From Amycolatopsis palatopharyngis (GTDB taxonomy: Bacteria > Actinomycetota > Actinomycetes > Mycobacteriales > Pseudonocardiaceae), in assembly GCF_003385185.1 (NCBI RefSeq), contig NZ_PQHZ01000036.1, positions 1-64,000 of the forward strand: a DNA stretch of 64,000 bases, given 5' to 3'. The notes beneath the pieces are model-generated. The model saw only the letters and a program-made list of their open reading frames with translations. It did no database searches and was not told where the DNA came from. The position numbers were made by a program, and so were the translations under genes. How positions within the stretch are numbered: position 1 is the stretch's first letter; each line of letters opens with the position of its first letter. Shown here piece after piece: positions 33,148-41,965 of the stretch.

Positions 33148-34002
33148 TCAGGCGAGGCGGGTCAGCTGCACCGACACCTCTGGGGTGGAGCCCGCGCCGC
33201 CGGTGAAGATCCCCTTGAGTGGTGCGACGTCGGAGTAGTCGCGGCCGGTGGCGACCCATACGTGCCGGGGTCCGACGGGCATCGCGTTGGTGGGGTCGTA
33301 TGCCCACCAACCGCCGGTCCAGACGTCCACCCACGCGTGGCTCTCCCCGGCTACGGTCTCGCCGAGCGCGGCCGATGGCCGGGTGTGCAGGTAGCCGGAG
33401 ACATACCTGGCCGGAATGCCGATCGAGCGCAGCATCACCAGCGTGACGTGCGCGTAGTCCTGGCACACGCCCTCGCGGGCCTGCCACGCGTCGGTCGCGG
33501 TGCTGTGTACTCCGGTGCTGCCGGGGCGGTAGGTCAGCTGGTCGTGCACCCATTTCGCGATCGCCAGCACGGTGTCCGCCGGACCCCTGCTCTTGCGCAG
33601 AGCCTGCGCCACCGAGGCAAGCTCGCGGTCGCGCGGCGTGTACTTCGTGGGTTGCAGGTACTCGGTGTGTTCATCGATCACCGACTCCGACCGGAGGTCC
33701 TTCCAGGTGCCCTCCCGGACCGGTTCGGCCGCGCCAGCGGTCTCGACCACGGAGGTCGCCAGCACGGTGAACTCGGTGTGCGGGGCGTGCAGGTCGAACG
33801 AGGTGACCTCGGTGCCCCAGTAATCGGTGTAGCGGTAGGCCCTGGTGGCGGGGGTCGTCTCGATCCTGGTCGCCAGCACGTTCTGCGTCCGGTCGGACCG
33901 TGGGGTCAACCGTGCCTCGTTGTAGGACTGCGTGGCGGGCGACGCGTACTGATACCCGGTGCTGTGCACCACGCGTACCTGCCAGCTGTCTTCCGACGTC
34001 AT
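33148..34002 (-). CDS. Transglutaminase-like cysteine protease family protein
   Basis: A 284-residue protein with an N-terminal beta domain (about 8-95) and a transglutaminase core with the complete triad Cys180 (REGVCQDYAH), His222 (GESHAWVDVW) and Asp236 (YDPTN). Such proteins are usually encoded with an alpha-E protein and a circularly permuted ATP-grasp enzyme, as here, and may cut or form peptide/isopeptide bonds. The ATG at 34002 overlaps the alpha-E stop (TGATG); the extended start at 34038 is inside that gene. Confidence 0.87.
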   Translation of the reverse strand: MTSEDSWQVRVVHSTGYQYASPATQSYNEARLTPRSDRTQNVLATRIETTPATRAYRYTDYWGTEVTSFDLHAPHTEFTVLATSVVETAGAAEPVREGTWKDLRSESVIDEHTEYLQPTKYTPRDRELASVAQALRKSRGPADTVLAIAKWVHDQLTYRPGSTGVHSTATDAWQAREGVCQDYAHVTLVMLRSIGIPARYVSGYLHTRPSAALGETVAGESHAWVDVWTGGWWAYDPTNAMPVGPRHVWVATGRDYSDVAPLKGIFTGGAGSTPEVSVQLTRLA

Positions 34003-34949
34003 CACAGTGATACCTCCGTACCTCGCCAGGCTACCCATGGCGCGGAGTGGAAGTACTGCACGGAGACCGCCTCACCGACATCGCGGATGGTGCTCTGCAA
34101 CGCGTTCAGCCTGCGGGGCAGTTCCTCAAGCAGGTCGGCGGGGCGAAGGAATTCCAGCTCGCTGCGAGCGCGCCCGAGCAGACGCAGTGCCTCGGCCTTC
34201 TCGTTCGTCCGCGAGTGCAGTTCGGGGTCGAGCTGGTCGAGGCACTCCTCCGCCTGCCGCAGCGCGTGGAACACCGAGCGGGGAAACAGTGTGTCGCGCA
34301 GGAGGAACTGCACGACCCGGCCCGCGTCCAGCGCACCACGGTAGGTCCGCAGGTAGGTGTCCTGCGCACCGGCCGAGCGCAGCACCGTCACCCAGCCCGG
34401 AGAGGAAGCCTTGTCCTGTACGCGGGACAGCAGCAGGCGTACCACCATGTCCGCACGCTCGACCGACCGGCCGAGCACCAGGAAGAGCCAGCCGTCGTCG
34501 CGGCTCATGGTGGAGTCGGCGAGCCCGGCGAACATCGCGGCGCGTTCCTCCACAAACGACAGGAAGGAGTGCGGCCCGACCCTGCGGGCGTAGCGCTGCC
34601 GTTCCGGCACGGCGTTCCAGGTCGCGTTGAGGCATTCCCACAGCTCGGTGGAGACCACCTCGCGGGCACCCCTGGTGTTCTCCCGTGCCGAGTTGATCGA
34701 ACCGACGATGGAACTGGCGTTCTCCTTGGAGTACGCCACCAGTTCGGTCAGCTTCCACACATCCAGTTCACCCTGGTCGTCCGGCAGGATCCCCAGCACG
34801 GCGAGCAGTTGCCTGCTGGCGAAGTCGGAGTCGACACTCGCGTCCTCCAGCAGCTGATGGACGGACACGTTGAGGATGCGCGCCGTGTCGTCGGCACGCT
34901 CGACGTACCTGCCTATCCAGTACAGGGATTCGGCATTTCGTGCGAGCAT
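34002..34949 (-). CDS. Alpha-E domain protein
   Basis: A 315-residue all-helical alpha-E family protein (starts MLARNAESLYWIGRYVERAD, the family hallmark). Its function is unknown, but it is consistently associated with an ATP-grasp ligase and a transglutaminase-like protein. GGAGGCG precedes the ATG. Middle gene of three, 10 nt after the ligase stop and overlapping the next start. Confidence 0.88.
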   Translation of the reverse strand: MLARNAESLYWIGRYVERADDTARILNVSVHQLLEDASVDSDFASRQLLAVLGILPDDQGELDVWKLTELVAYSKENASSIVGSINSARENTRGAREVVSTELWECLNATWNAVPERQRYARRVGPHSFLSFVEERAAMFAGLADSTMSRDDGWLFLVLGRSVERADMVVRLLLSRVQDKASSPGWVTVLRSAGAQDTYLRTYRGALDAGRVVQFLLRDTLFPRSVFHALRQAEECLDQLDPELHSRTNEKAEALRLLGRARSELEFLRPADLLEELPRRLNALQSTIRDVGEAVSVQYFHSAPWVAWRGTEVSL

Positions 34950-34959
34950 CGGCGCCTCC

Positions 34960-36624
34960 TCATGCCTGTGTTTTAGCTGCCTGCTGTTGTTGCTGTTGCT
35001 GGGACGTCGTCAGCTCTGGTCCCTGCTCGGCGACAAGACCGTCCACAGTAGATGTCTCCGCCAGCGAGGGCGAATCCAGCTCCCGTTCGGCCGTCGAGGA
35101 CCGGGCCGCCAGCACCCAGGTGTCCTTCGAGCCGCCGCCCTGCGAGGAGTTCACCACGAGACTGCCCTCCGGCAGTGCGACCCTGCTGAGTCCGCCGGGC
35201 AGCACGAAGATCTCCTTGCCGTCGTTGACTGCGAACGGCCGTAGGTCGACGTGCCGGGGTGCGAGCCGATCATCCACTTTGGATGGAACCGTGGACAGCT
35301 GGACCACCGGCTGGGCGATCCAGCCGCGCCGGTTGGCCTTGACCTTGCGCCGGATCGCCGCGAGTTCCTTCGGCGAGGCGTCCGGCCCGAACACGATGCC
35401 GTACCCGCCTGAGCCCTCCACCGGTTTGATCACCAGCTCATCCAGGTGTGAGAGCACGTAGTCGTGTTCGTCGGAGTGCCAGCACCGGTAGGTGTCCACA
35501 TTGGGCAGAATCGGCTTCTCGTCCAGGTAGTACTTGATCATTTCGGGCACGTAGGTGTAGACGAGCTTGTCATCACCCACGCCGTTGCCGACCGCGTTCG
35601 CGATGACGACGTTGCCCGCGCGGGCCGCGTTGAGCACGCCGGCCACGCCCAGCACGGAGTCCGGCCGGTAGTGCACCGGGTCCAGGAACTCGTCGTCGAT
35701 CCTGCGGTAGATCACGTCCACCGCGCGCTCGCCCTCGGTGGTCCGCAGGTAGACGATGTTGTCCCTGCAGAACATGTCCCTGCCCTCGACCAGTTCCACG
35801 CCCATGAGCCGGGCCAGCAGCGAATGCTCGAAGTAGGCCGAGTTGTGCACACCGGGGGTCAGCACGACCACGACGGGGTCGGCGACGTTCGGTGCGGCCG
35901 CCGCCCGTAGCGCGCGCAGCAGGTGCGCGGCGTAGTCACCGACGGGGCGCACCCGGTGCTTGGCGAACAGGTCCGGGAAGACCCGTGTCATCGTCCGCCG
36001 ATTCTCCATCACGTACGACACACCGGAGGGGTTGCGGAGGTTGTCCTCCAGCACCCGGAACGTCCCCTCCTCGTCCCGAACCAGGTCGATGCCGGCCACG
36101 TGGATCCGGACGCCGTTGGGCGGGTTGACCCCGAAGGCTTCCCGCTGGAAGTGCGCGCAGGAGGTGATCAGCCTGCGGGGCAGCACGTTGTCGGCCAGGA
36201 TCTGCGCATCGCCGTAGACGTCGGCGAGGAACGCCTCCAGTGCCCTGACCCGCTGCGTTACCCCGCGTTCCAGCCGGGTCCACTCCGCCGCCGCGACGAC
36301 TCTGGGCACCAGGTCGAGCGGGAACGGCCGCTCCTGGCCGGACAGGGAGAACGTGATGCCCTGGTCCACCATGGCCCGATCCAGCGCTTCCGCCCGCGCG
36401 CTGAGGTCGGTCGCGGCGAGCGTGGAGATCGACTCGTAGAGCGAGCGGTACGGCGGCCGGACGACGCCGTCCGGACCGAACATCTCGTCGAAGGCACCGG
36501 GATAGGGGCGTCCCGGCGCGAGGTAGCCGTCGAACTGCGCACCGGGCCTGCTGGTGGTCCTCGCCCTGGCGGGGCGGGCCCTGCGGCCGGAGGGCGGCAG
36601 CTTCGGCGCGGAGTTGGCGTTCAT
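34960..36624 (-). CDS. Circularly permuted type 2 ATP-grasp protein
   Basis: A 554-residue CP_ATPgrasp_2 protein. Core motifs are GVRIHVAGIDLVRDEEGTF, LEDNLRNPSGVSY and VIKPVEGSGGYGIVFGPDAS; these predict an ATP-dependent carboxylate-amine ligase making a peptide bond of unknown substrate. N-terminal Arg/Pro-rich extension (1-30). The C-terminus ends in a tract of seven Gln followed by AAKTQA. It lies 7 nt downstream of the broken membrane gene. Likely co-transcribed with alpha-E and transglutaminase genes. Confidence 0.88.
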   Translation of the reverse strand: MNANSAPKLPPSGRRARPARARTTSRPGAQFDGYLAPGRPYPGAFDEMFGPDGVVRPPYRSLYESISTLAATDLSARAEALDRAMVDQGITFSLSGQERPFPLDLVPRVVAAAEWTRLERGVTQRVRALEAFLADVYGDAQILADNVLPRRLITSCAHFQREAFGVNPPNGVRIHVAGIDLVRDEEGTFRVLEDNLRNPSGVSYVMENRRTMTRVFPDLFAKHRVRPVGDYAAHLLRALRAAAAPNVADPVVVVLTPGVHNSAYFEHSLLARLMGVELVEGRDMFCRDNIVYLRTTEGERAVDVIYRRIDDEFLDPVHYRPDSVLGVAGVLNAARAGNVVIANAVGNGVGDDKLVYTYVPEMIKYYLDEKPILPNVDTYRCWHSDEHDYVLSHLDELVIKPVEGSGGYGIVFGPDASPKELAAIRRKVKANRRGWIAQPVVQLSTVPSKVDDRLAPRHVDLRPFAVNDGKEIFVLPGGLSRVALPEGSLVVNSSQGGGSKDTWVLAARSSTAERELDSPSLAETSTVDGLVAEQGPELTTSQQQQQQQAAKTQA

Positions 36625-36630
36625 GGGGCC

Positions 36631-37658
36631 TCACCCTGCCACGTGCACCCGGTAGAGCTTCGGCCCGGCGGTCACCAGGACCGCCGGCTCGGTTACTCCC
36701 GGTGCGGCAGCCGCGAGCCAGCCCGCCCGGCTCTCGCCGCCTGCCGCCGAGGTCGCGTCGGGACGGCCGACGCCGGTGATTCCGCCGCCGACCACCACGC
36801 CGGTGGCATCGACCACCAGGACACAGTCCGCCCGTTTGCCGTCCATCGCAGCCCAGCCGCGCAACAGCGCGCCACCCGAGGGCGGGCCACTGTCGATCAC
36901 CCCAGTGGCCGTTCCCACGGAGCTGAGGTCGACGGTGTCGCCGAGTTCGGTGTCCCCGCAGCCCAGGGTGAAGTCGTCGGTGAAGGGATAGGCCCCCAGC
37001 GCTTTCGCGGCGGGCAGCACACCGGGCTGGATGCGCAGGTCGAGCAGCGCGTCCCTGGCCTGCACCTGGAGTGCGACTCCTTGCGCACCTCGGCGATCTT
37101 CGGATAGCCCAGCAACTGGGTGGTGGCACCGGAGACGAGGATGACGACCACCACGGTGCGCGTCCGGACCCGTGGCCAGCTCAGCGCGAGCAGGGCCACG
37201 GCGAGCACCAGGAAGAACAAGGCGGGGACCCAACTGATCCCGTTTGTGCTCTGCAGCCACAGTTCGGCCCCGTGCGGGGACAGCAGGAGCAGTGCGAAGG
37301 CCGTCGTGAGGGCCGCTTTCTTCGGGACAGGCAGGTTCGCTGGCAGCATCAGGTGCAGCAGGGCCACGACCGCGGCGGTCAGCACCACGGCGAGGACGGT
37401 GAGCACGCGATTGTCCCCGGCGAACAGGACCGCGTCGCTCCAGAAGAGCAGCGCGGGGATCGCGAACGGCTGATCGAGGTGGTAGGTGAACAGCGCTGCG
37501 GGGAGCAGCAGGCCCTCGTCGTCGGTCACCTTCGCCAGCACGTGCCAGTGATCGAGCAGCAGGTGCATCCGTGGCGCCCGCACGGCCAGAACTGCCGCGC
37601 CGGTGATCGGGAGTAGCGCGAGCAGGTAGAGCGAGCGGACTCCCCAGAGCGTGCGCAC
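36631..37658 (-). pseudogene. Frameshifted, probably truncated membrane protein gene
   Basis: The first part (37658 to about 37080) encodes MRTLWGVRSLYLLALLPITG and six hydrophobic segments (for example VLTVLAVVLTAAVVALLHLM, FFLVLAVALLALSW), ending near LLGYPKIAEVRKE. The coding pattern then continues in another frame (about 37080 to 36631: VALQVQARDALLDLRIQPG, FTDDFTLGCGDTELGDT, ending LYRVHVAG) to a stop 7 nt before the ATP-grasp gene. A one-base deletion (or two-base insertion) near 37080 explains it, and a larger internal loss is possible. The family is unknown; resequencing would show if the shift is real. Confidence 0.7.
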
Positions 37659-37803
37659 GGATGGAGGTTAGCCAGCGGGCCTGGGGATCTCTCCCGCCGA
37701 CGCGCGTCGCAACGGTGCTGTAACTTGCCGATACTGGGTTCTGGTGCCAATGGATGGCAGGATGCGTGAACTCAAGCCAGTAAGAACTACTAGGAGTGAC
37801 ATC

Positions 37804-38625
37804 GTGGCGCGTCGATCCCCCCGCAGGGCGTTTGTCCTGCTGTCCGCGCTGGCCCTGGCCGTCACCACGGCCGGCTGTGCGGAAGAAGTCAACACCGGTG
37901 GCGACTCGGAGGCCGGGGGCGAGATCTCGCTGGTCAAGGAGGGCGCGCTCACCACGTGCACGCACCTGCCGTACCCGCCGTTCCAGTTCACCCAGGGCGG
38001 CGAGACCGTGGGCTTCGACGTTGACCTCGTCGACCTGGTGGCCAAGGACCTGGGCGTCGAGCAGGAGATCTTCGATACCTCGTTCGAGGGCATCGAGTCC
38101 GGTCAGTCCTTCGAGACCGGCCAGTGTGATCTGGCGGCTGCCGCGATCACGATCAAGGACGAACGCAAGAAGGTGATGGACTTCTCCGAAGGGTACTTCG
38201 ACGCCAACCAGGTGCTGTTGGTGAAGAAGGGCTCGGGGATCGACAGCCTGGACAAGCTCAAGGGCAAGACTCTCGGTGTGCAACTCAGCACGACCGGCGA
38301 GGACTACGGCGAGGAACACAAGGGCGAGTTCGGCTACAACGTCCGCCAGTTCGAGGATCTCGCCCTGCTGCAGACCGCGGTGAAGACCGGCCAGGTCGAC
38401 GCCGGGATCAACGACAACTTCGTGATGTACCAGTTCGTCAAGGACAACCCGGACACCGAGGTGACCGAGGAGTTCGAGACCGGTGAGGAGTACGGCATCG
38501 CGGTCCGTAAGGGCAATGGTGCGCTGCTGGCCAAGATCAACGAGGTACTGGCGAAGGCCAAGAGTGATGGCACCTACGACCAGATCTACGAGAAGTGGTT
38601 CGGGACGAAGCCGGAGTCCAAGTAA
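37804..38625 (+). CDS. Polar amino-acid ABC transporter substrate-binding lipoprotein
   Basis: A 273-residue type 2 binding protein (SBP_bac_3). Lipobox TAGC, Cys25. Ligand-pocket motifs: LPYPPFQFTQGGETVGFDVDL, DLAAAAITIKDERKKVMDFS and DAGINDNFVMYQ, typical of glutamate/aspartate/arginine binders. GTG 37804 with AGGAG 7 nt upstream; the in-frame ATG at 37744 would give a non-signal N-terminus. First gene of a three-gene importer operon. Confidence 0.9.
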   Translation: MARRSPRRAFVLLSALALAVTTAGCAEEVNTGGDSEAGGEISLVKEGALTTCTHLPYPPFQFTQGGETVGFDVDLVDLVAKDLGVEQEIFDTSFEGIESGQSFETGQCDLAAAAITIKDERKKVMDFSEGYFDANQVLLVKKGSGIDSLDKLKGKTLGVQLSTTGEDYGEEHKGEFGYNVRQFEDLALLQTAVKTGQVDAGINDNFVMYQFVKDNPDTEVTEEFETGEEYGIAVRKGNGALLAKINEVLAKAKSDGTYDQIYEKWFGTKPESK

Positions 38626-38661
38626 GCGGAATAACCGGCCTCTTCTCTAGGAGTTCACGAC

Positions 38662-39471
38662 GTGGGTATGTCGCGGCGCAAACGCGCCCGGGTGTTTCGT
38701 GGTGCCCAGTACGCCGTACTGGTGGTCGTTGTCCTGCTGCTCGCGATCTTTGCCGACTGGCCGACGATCGCGAAGGCGTTCTTCAATTTCGACGCCGCCG
38801 CACAGCAGTTTCCGGGGATCATCCAGACGGCGCTGGTCAACACCATCATCTACACGGCGCTGGGATTCGCACTCGGGCTGGCGCTCGGGCTCATCTTTGC
38901 GTTGATGAAGTTGTCCCCGGTAGGGCCGTATCGCTGGATCGCCACGGCCTACATCGAATTCTTCCGTGGTGTTCCGGCGCTACTGGTGTTCATCGCGCTC
39001 GGCTTCGGTGTCCCGCTGGCGTTCGGCATCCAGTTCGACATCTACTCCACCGCGGCGATCGCGCTGGGTCTTGTCGGTTCGGCCTACATCGCGGAGACGC
39101 TGCGCGCCGGTATTCAGGCGGTCCCGCCCGGGCAGGTGGAAGCCGCGCGGTCGCTGGGAATGTCCGCGGGCAGAGCGATGGTCACCATCGTCATCCCGCA
39201 GGCGTTCCGGATCATCCTGCCGCCGTTGACCAACGAGTTGATCCTGCTGACGAAGGACTCCTCGTTGATCTATCTGCTCGGCCTCTTCCGGGACGACTAC
39301 GAGCTGGCGAAGTTCGGCCGTGAGGGACTGAACAACACCCAGTCCCTCACCCCGATCCTGCTTGCCGGGCTGTGCTACCTGATCATCACGCTGCCACTCG
39401 GTTACCTGTCGCGGTACCTGGAACGCAGGACCGGGCGCAAGAAGCAGCAGGGCCTGGAGGTCGAGGCATGA
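38662..39471 (+). CDS. Polar amino-acid ABC transporter permease (HisM/GlnP family)
   Basis: A 269-residue permease with five to six membrane segments and the HisM/GlnP motif: TLRAGIQAVPPGQVEAARSLG followed by VIPQAFRIILPPLTNE (the EAA loop that contacts the ATPase). GTG 38662 with AGGAG 8 nt upstream. Only one permease gene is present, so it probably homodimerises. Its stop overlaps the first tandem-repeat ATG (ATGA). Confidence 0.9.
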   Translation: MGMSRRKRARVFRGAQYAVLVVVVLLLAIFADWPTIAKAFFNFDAAAQQFPGIIQTALVNTIIYTALGFALGLALGLIFALMKLSPVGPYRWIATAYIEFFRGVPALLVFIALGFGVPLAFGIQFDIYSTAAIALGLVGSAYIAETLRAGIQAVPPGQVEAARSLGMSAGRAMVTIVIPQAFRIILPPLTNELILLTKDSSLIYLLGLFRDDYELAKFGREGLNNTQSLTPILLAGLCYLIITLPLGYLSRYLERRTGRKKQQGLEVEA

Positions 39472-39621
39472 GCGACTGGCACCGTGAGCGAGTCGGGTAC
39501 GGCATTGAGCGATGTGCAGCCCGCCGGCGAGTGAGGCAAGGGGTATGAGCGACTGGCACCGTGAGCGAGTCGGGTACGGCATTGAGCGATGTGCAGCCCG
39601 CCGGCGAGTGAGGCAAGAGGT
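39468..39621 (+). repeat. Two 77-bp tandem repeats, each a translationally coupled mini-ORF
   Basis: Units 39468-39544 and 39545-39621 are identical apart from one base (AAGGGGT versus AAGAGGT at the end). Each begins ATGAGCGAC and encodes a 26-residue peptide starting MSDWHRERVGYG. The junctions permease/unit 1, unit 1/unit 2 and unit 2/ATPase are all ATGA overlaps, and the ATPase start ATGAGTGAC resembles the unit start. Each unit ends in a Shine-Dalgarno-like stretch for the next ATG. Whether the peptides are made is unknown. Confidence 0.9.
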
Positions 39622-40377
39622 ATGAGTGACGTGATCGTCAATGTGACCGGGCTGCGCAAGGCCTTCGGCCAGCTGGAGGTCCTCAAAGGAATCGACCTCC
39701 AGGTCGAGCGCGGTCAGGTGGTCTGCATCATCGGGCCGTCCGGTTCGGGCAAGTCAACGCTGCTGAGGTGCGTGAACCTGCTGGAGGAACCCAACGGCGG
39801 CAAGGTCGTCGTCGGGGAGCACGAACTGACCGACCCCGACGTCGACCTCGACTTCGCCCGTCGGGGCATCGGCATGGTGTTCCAGTCGTTCAACCTGTTC
39901 GCCCACCTGACCGTGCTGGACAACCTGACCGTGGCCCAGCGCAAGGTGCTGAAGCGAAGCAAGACCGAAGCCGAGAAGGTCGCGCTGACCAACCTGGAGC
40001 GGGTCGGCCTCGCGGAGAAGGCGAACGCGATGCCCTCGCAGCTCTCTGGTGGGCAGCAGCAGCGGGCAGCCATCGCCAGGGCGCTGGCGATGGACCCGGA
40101 GGTCATGCTGTTCGACGAGCCGACCTCCGCGCTGGACCCCGAACTGGTCGGTGACGTACTCGGCGTGATGCGCAAACTCGCCGACGAGGGCATGACCATG
40201 CTCGTGGTCACCCACGAGATGCAGTTCGCCCGCGAGGTCGCCGACAAGGTCCTGTTCATGGACGCGGGGGTGGTGGTCGAGCAGGGCCCGCCCACGCAGG
40301 TGATCGCCGATCCCCGGGAGCCGCGTACGCAGGAGTTCCTCTCCAGGGTGCTCAACCCGATTCACAGCGGGGAGTAG
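39622..40377 (+). CDS. Polar amino-acid ABC transporter ATP-binding protein (GlnQ/HisP family)
   Basis: A 251-residue ATPase. Walker A GPSGSGKS (38-45), Q-loop VFQSFNLFAH, signature LSGGQQQR (141-148), Walker B VMLFDEP (160-166) and the H-loop VVTHEMQFAREVADKV. The ATG at 39622 with AAGAGG upstream starts MSDVIVNV; the longer reading from 39589 is inside the repeat. Last gene of the importer operon, coupled through the tandem units. Confidence 0.92.
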   Translation: MSDVIVNVTGLRKAFGQLEVLKGIDLQVERGQVVCIIGPSGSGKSTLLRCVNLLEEPNGGKVVVGEHELTDPDVDLDFARRGIGMVFQSFNLFAHLTVLDNLTVAQRKVLKRSKTEAEKVALTNLERVGLAEKANAMPSQLSGGQQQRAAIARALAMDPEVMLFDEPTSALDPELVGDVLGVMRKLADEGMTMLVVTHEMQFAREVADKVLFMDAGVVVEQGPPTQVIADPREPRTQEFLSRVLNPIHSGE

Positions 40378-40396
40378 CCCCAGGTGGCACCCGCCG

Positions 40397-40427
40397 CCGG
40401 TCGGCCGTTGGGCACACGGCCGACCGG
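40397..40427. terminator. Bidirectional terminator after the amino-acid importer
   Basis: CCGGTCGGCCGT (40397-40408) pairs perfectly with ACGGCCGACCGG (40416-40427), 7-nt loop, 20 nt after the ATPase stop and before a convergent gene. Confidence 0.7.
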
Positions 40428-40525
40428 TAAGACGGAGTCCACGGCGCTCCAGCGGTGCCGAGAAGAGGCCACGTTCGCCGAAGCGAGGCGAAAGACCTCC
40501 TGCACCACCCGTAGCGCAGGAGTCG

Positions 40526-40939
40526 TTACGGCCGATCGGCGCGCCACTCCTGTTCCTCCGGTGCGGCGTCGTACTCCGGCGCGGATGGCGCAGGGGCACG
40601 CTCCCAGAAGAACTCCACGCCCCCACGCCTTCGGCGGCGCACACCGACCGCAGTCGTGCGGTTCTGCCCGACGCCTGCGCTCAGTGCCTCTTCCAAGTGG
40701 ACCTCGGTCAGTGACAACGCGCTCAATCCCGCTGTGGCGCCCGGCGTGCGCTCCATCTCGCTCAGATACTCGGCAAGCAGGTCATCCGGCAGGCTCACGC
40801 GAGGCCGCAGCGGCATCGGGGTATCCCGGAACGCGGTGACGACGTATTCGCCGGGCTGTTCGCACGCCTCGATCTCGAACCCAGTGGCCCTGAGGTAGCC
40901 GGTTAGCGCCACTCCAGGACTGGGCTGATCAGCGTCCAT
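40526..40939 (-). CDS. Hypothetical protein, 137 aa
   Basis: Not recognised. An acidic N-terminal region (VALTGYLRATGFEIEACE) resembles an alpha/beta sandwich; the middle holds an amphipathic helix (LAEYLSEMERTPG) and the C-terminus is Arg-rich (GVRRRRRGGVEFFW) then Pro/Glu-rich. No signal peptide or membrane segment. ATG 40939 lies 12 nt after a TAATAA that could be a -10 element. Convergent with the amino-acid importer operon. No domain can be assigned. Confidence 0.6.
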   Translation of the reverse strand: MDADQPSPGVALTGYLRATGFEIEACEQPGEYVVTAFRDTPMPLRPRVSLPDDLLAEYLSEMERTPGATAGLSALSLTEVHLEEALSAGVGQNRTTAVGVRRRRRGGVEFFWERAPAPSAPEYDAAPEEQEWRADRP

Positions 40940-41250
40940 TGAGACAGCTTATTACGACCACCTTCGTCGTTTCTTGCATGAAAGTTGCAGGCAGGGTTGA
41001 CAGGCTTGCCGCAGATCGGCGATCTCCTTGTGGGCAAGTCTCGTGTGGTCGCTGCTGGAGGAAGGCTGTACTGCGGCGGTGTGCGGCGCGCACGCTGCTG
41101 GACGAGGCGACCGGTGCGGGAGCGCCGTCCGGGGAGTACCTGTTCGCACCAGAGTTGTTAATCCGGGGTTCGACGGCGGCGGCGCCTGTGGACAGAAGGG
41201 CGGAGTAGCGAAGTGGAAGTGACGTCCACAGCTCCAATAGTGCACCGGTT
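40940..41250. other. Intergenic region without a supported gene (311 nt)
   Basis: Holds the leftward promoter of the 137-residue gene (TAATAA on the minus strand near 40955) and the downstream end of the membrane gene at 41251. I see no further gene, hairpin or repeat. Open frames here on both strands lack start signals and codon pattern. Confidence 0.5.
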
Positions 41251-41721
41251 TCAACTTCTGGGTAGCACGCGGCGCATGACGACCGACGTGATGCCGGCCC
41301 AGACGACTGTGATGGCAGCCCCGACGAATGCCACGGTCATCGTGCTTGTGCTCAGCGGTGTGGTGCCGCCCCGGCCGCCCGCGATCGCGAGCACCACCAG
41401 GACGCCGAGCGCGCCGGCGACGACAGTGCACAGCCACATGGCAAGCACCAGCCTGCGGATTCCCTGGAAAAACCGTAAATCGGTCTGGGAGGCAGCGGGC
41501 CCTCGCGAACCGGCGGCTGCGGCGCCCACATCGGCGAGCAGCAAGCTCAACGCTGCCCCACCGAGGAAGATCAACCCAAAGTAGAACAACGGATGAGTGC
41601 CGGTGGGCGCCGCTACCCCGAGCCAGACAAGTGCCACCAGCACGACCGCAGCAACACCGATTCCGGTGTTCGCGACGGTTCGTGCTGTCGAACGGACCAC
41701 CGTCACTGCGTCACGCGCCAA
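41251..41721 (-). CDS. Hypothetical membrane protein with four segments
   Basis: About 156 residues. Four hydrophobic segments: VVLVALVWLGVAA, FYFGLIFLGGAALSLLLA, LVLAMWLCTVVAGALGVLVV and TVAFVGAAITVVWAGITSVVM, with a short cytoplasmic Gln/Asp/Leu linker (ASQTDLRFFQGIRR). Not recognised. The start is uncertain: TTG at 41721 has no ribosome-binding site; an internal GTG is possible. It lies 48 nt after the DUF397 gene on the same strand and may share its transcript. Confidence 0.6.
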   Translation of the reverse strand: MARDAVTVVRSTARTVANTGIGVAAVVLVALVWLGVAAPTGTHPLFYFGLIFLGGAALSLLLADVGAAAAGSRGPAASQTDLRFFQGIRRLVLAMWLCTVVAGALGVLVVLAIAGGRGGTTPLSTSTMTVAFVGAAITVVWAGITSVVMRRVLPRS

Positions 41722-41769
41722 TCGGACTTGTCCTGCATGGCACAGAAATTCGACTTCACTTGCTCGTCA

Positions 41770-41955
41770 TCAGCGGAGCAGGTGACGCAGGAACGCGGTG
41801 AACGCACGATCGGTGACGTGCAGGACGGGACTCGTTTCACCGAGCTTGGTGTCCCGGATCGCACGGGTGCCGTGCGCACAGCCAACTTCGACACAGTTCT
41901 CGCCGCCGCCGCTTCGGGACGACTTCCGCCAGGTCATGGGCTGCGGAAGCGGCAC
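41770..41955 (-). CDS. DUF397 domain protein
   Basis: A 61-residue protein that is almost wholly a DUF397 domain: TWRKSSRSGGGENCVEVG, then RDTKLGE and a closing DRAFTAFLRHL. In actinobacteria it is almost always encoded beside an Xre/DUF5753 regulator, as here, and the pair may behave like a toxin-antitoxin or signalling unit (BldB/WhiJ-like systems). The GTG at 41955 is chosen because AGGAGG lies 6 nt upstream; the ATG at 41961 abuts it. It starts 10 nt past the regulator's stop. Confidence 0.85.
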   Translation of the reverse strand: MPLPQPMTWRKSSRSGGGENCVEVGCAHGTRAIRDTKLGETSPVLHVTDRAFTAFLRHLLR

Positions 41956-41965
41956 CGGCATCCTC

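Noticed and set aside
39468..39621. The 77-bp tandem units as a CRISPR array
   Set aside because: Two directly adjacent near-identical units, no spacers and no cas genes; the 10-bp array at 10431 is rejected for the same reason.
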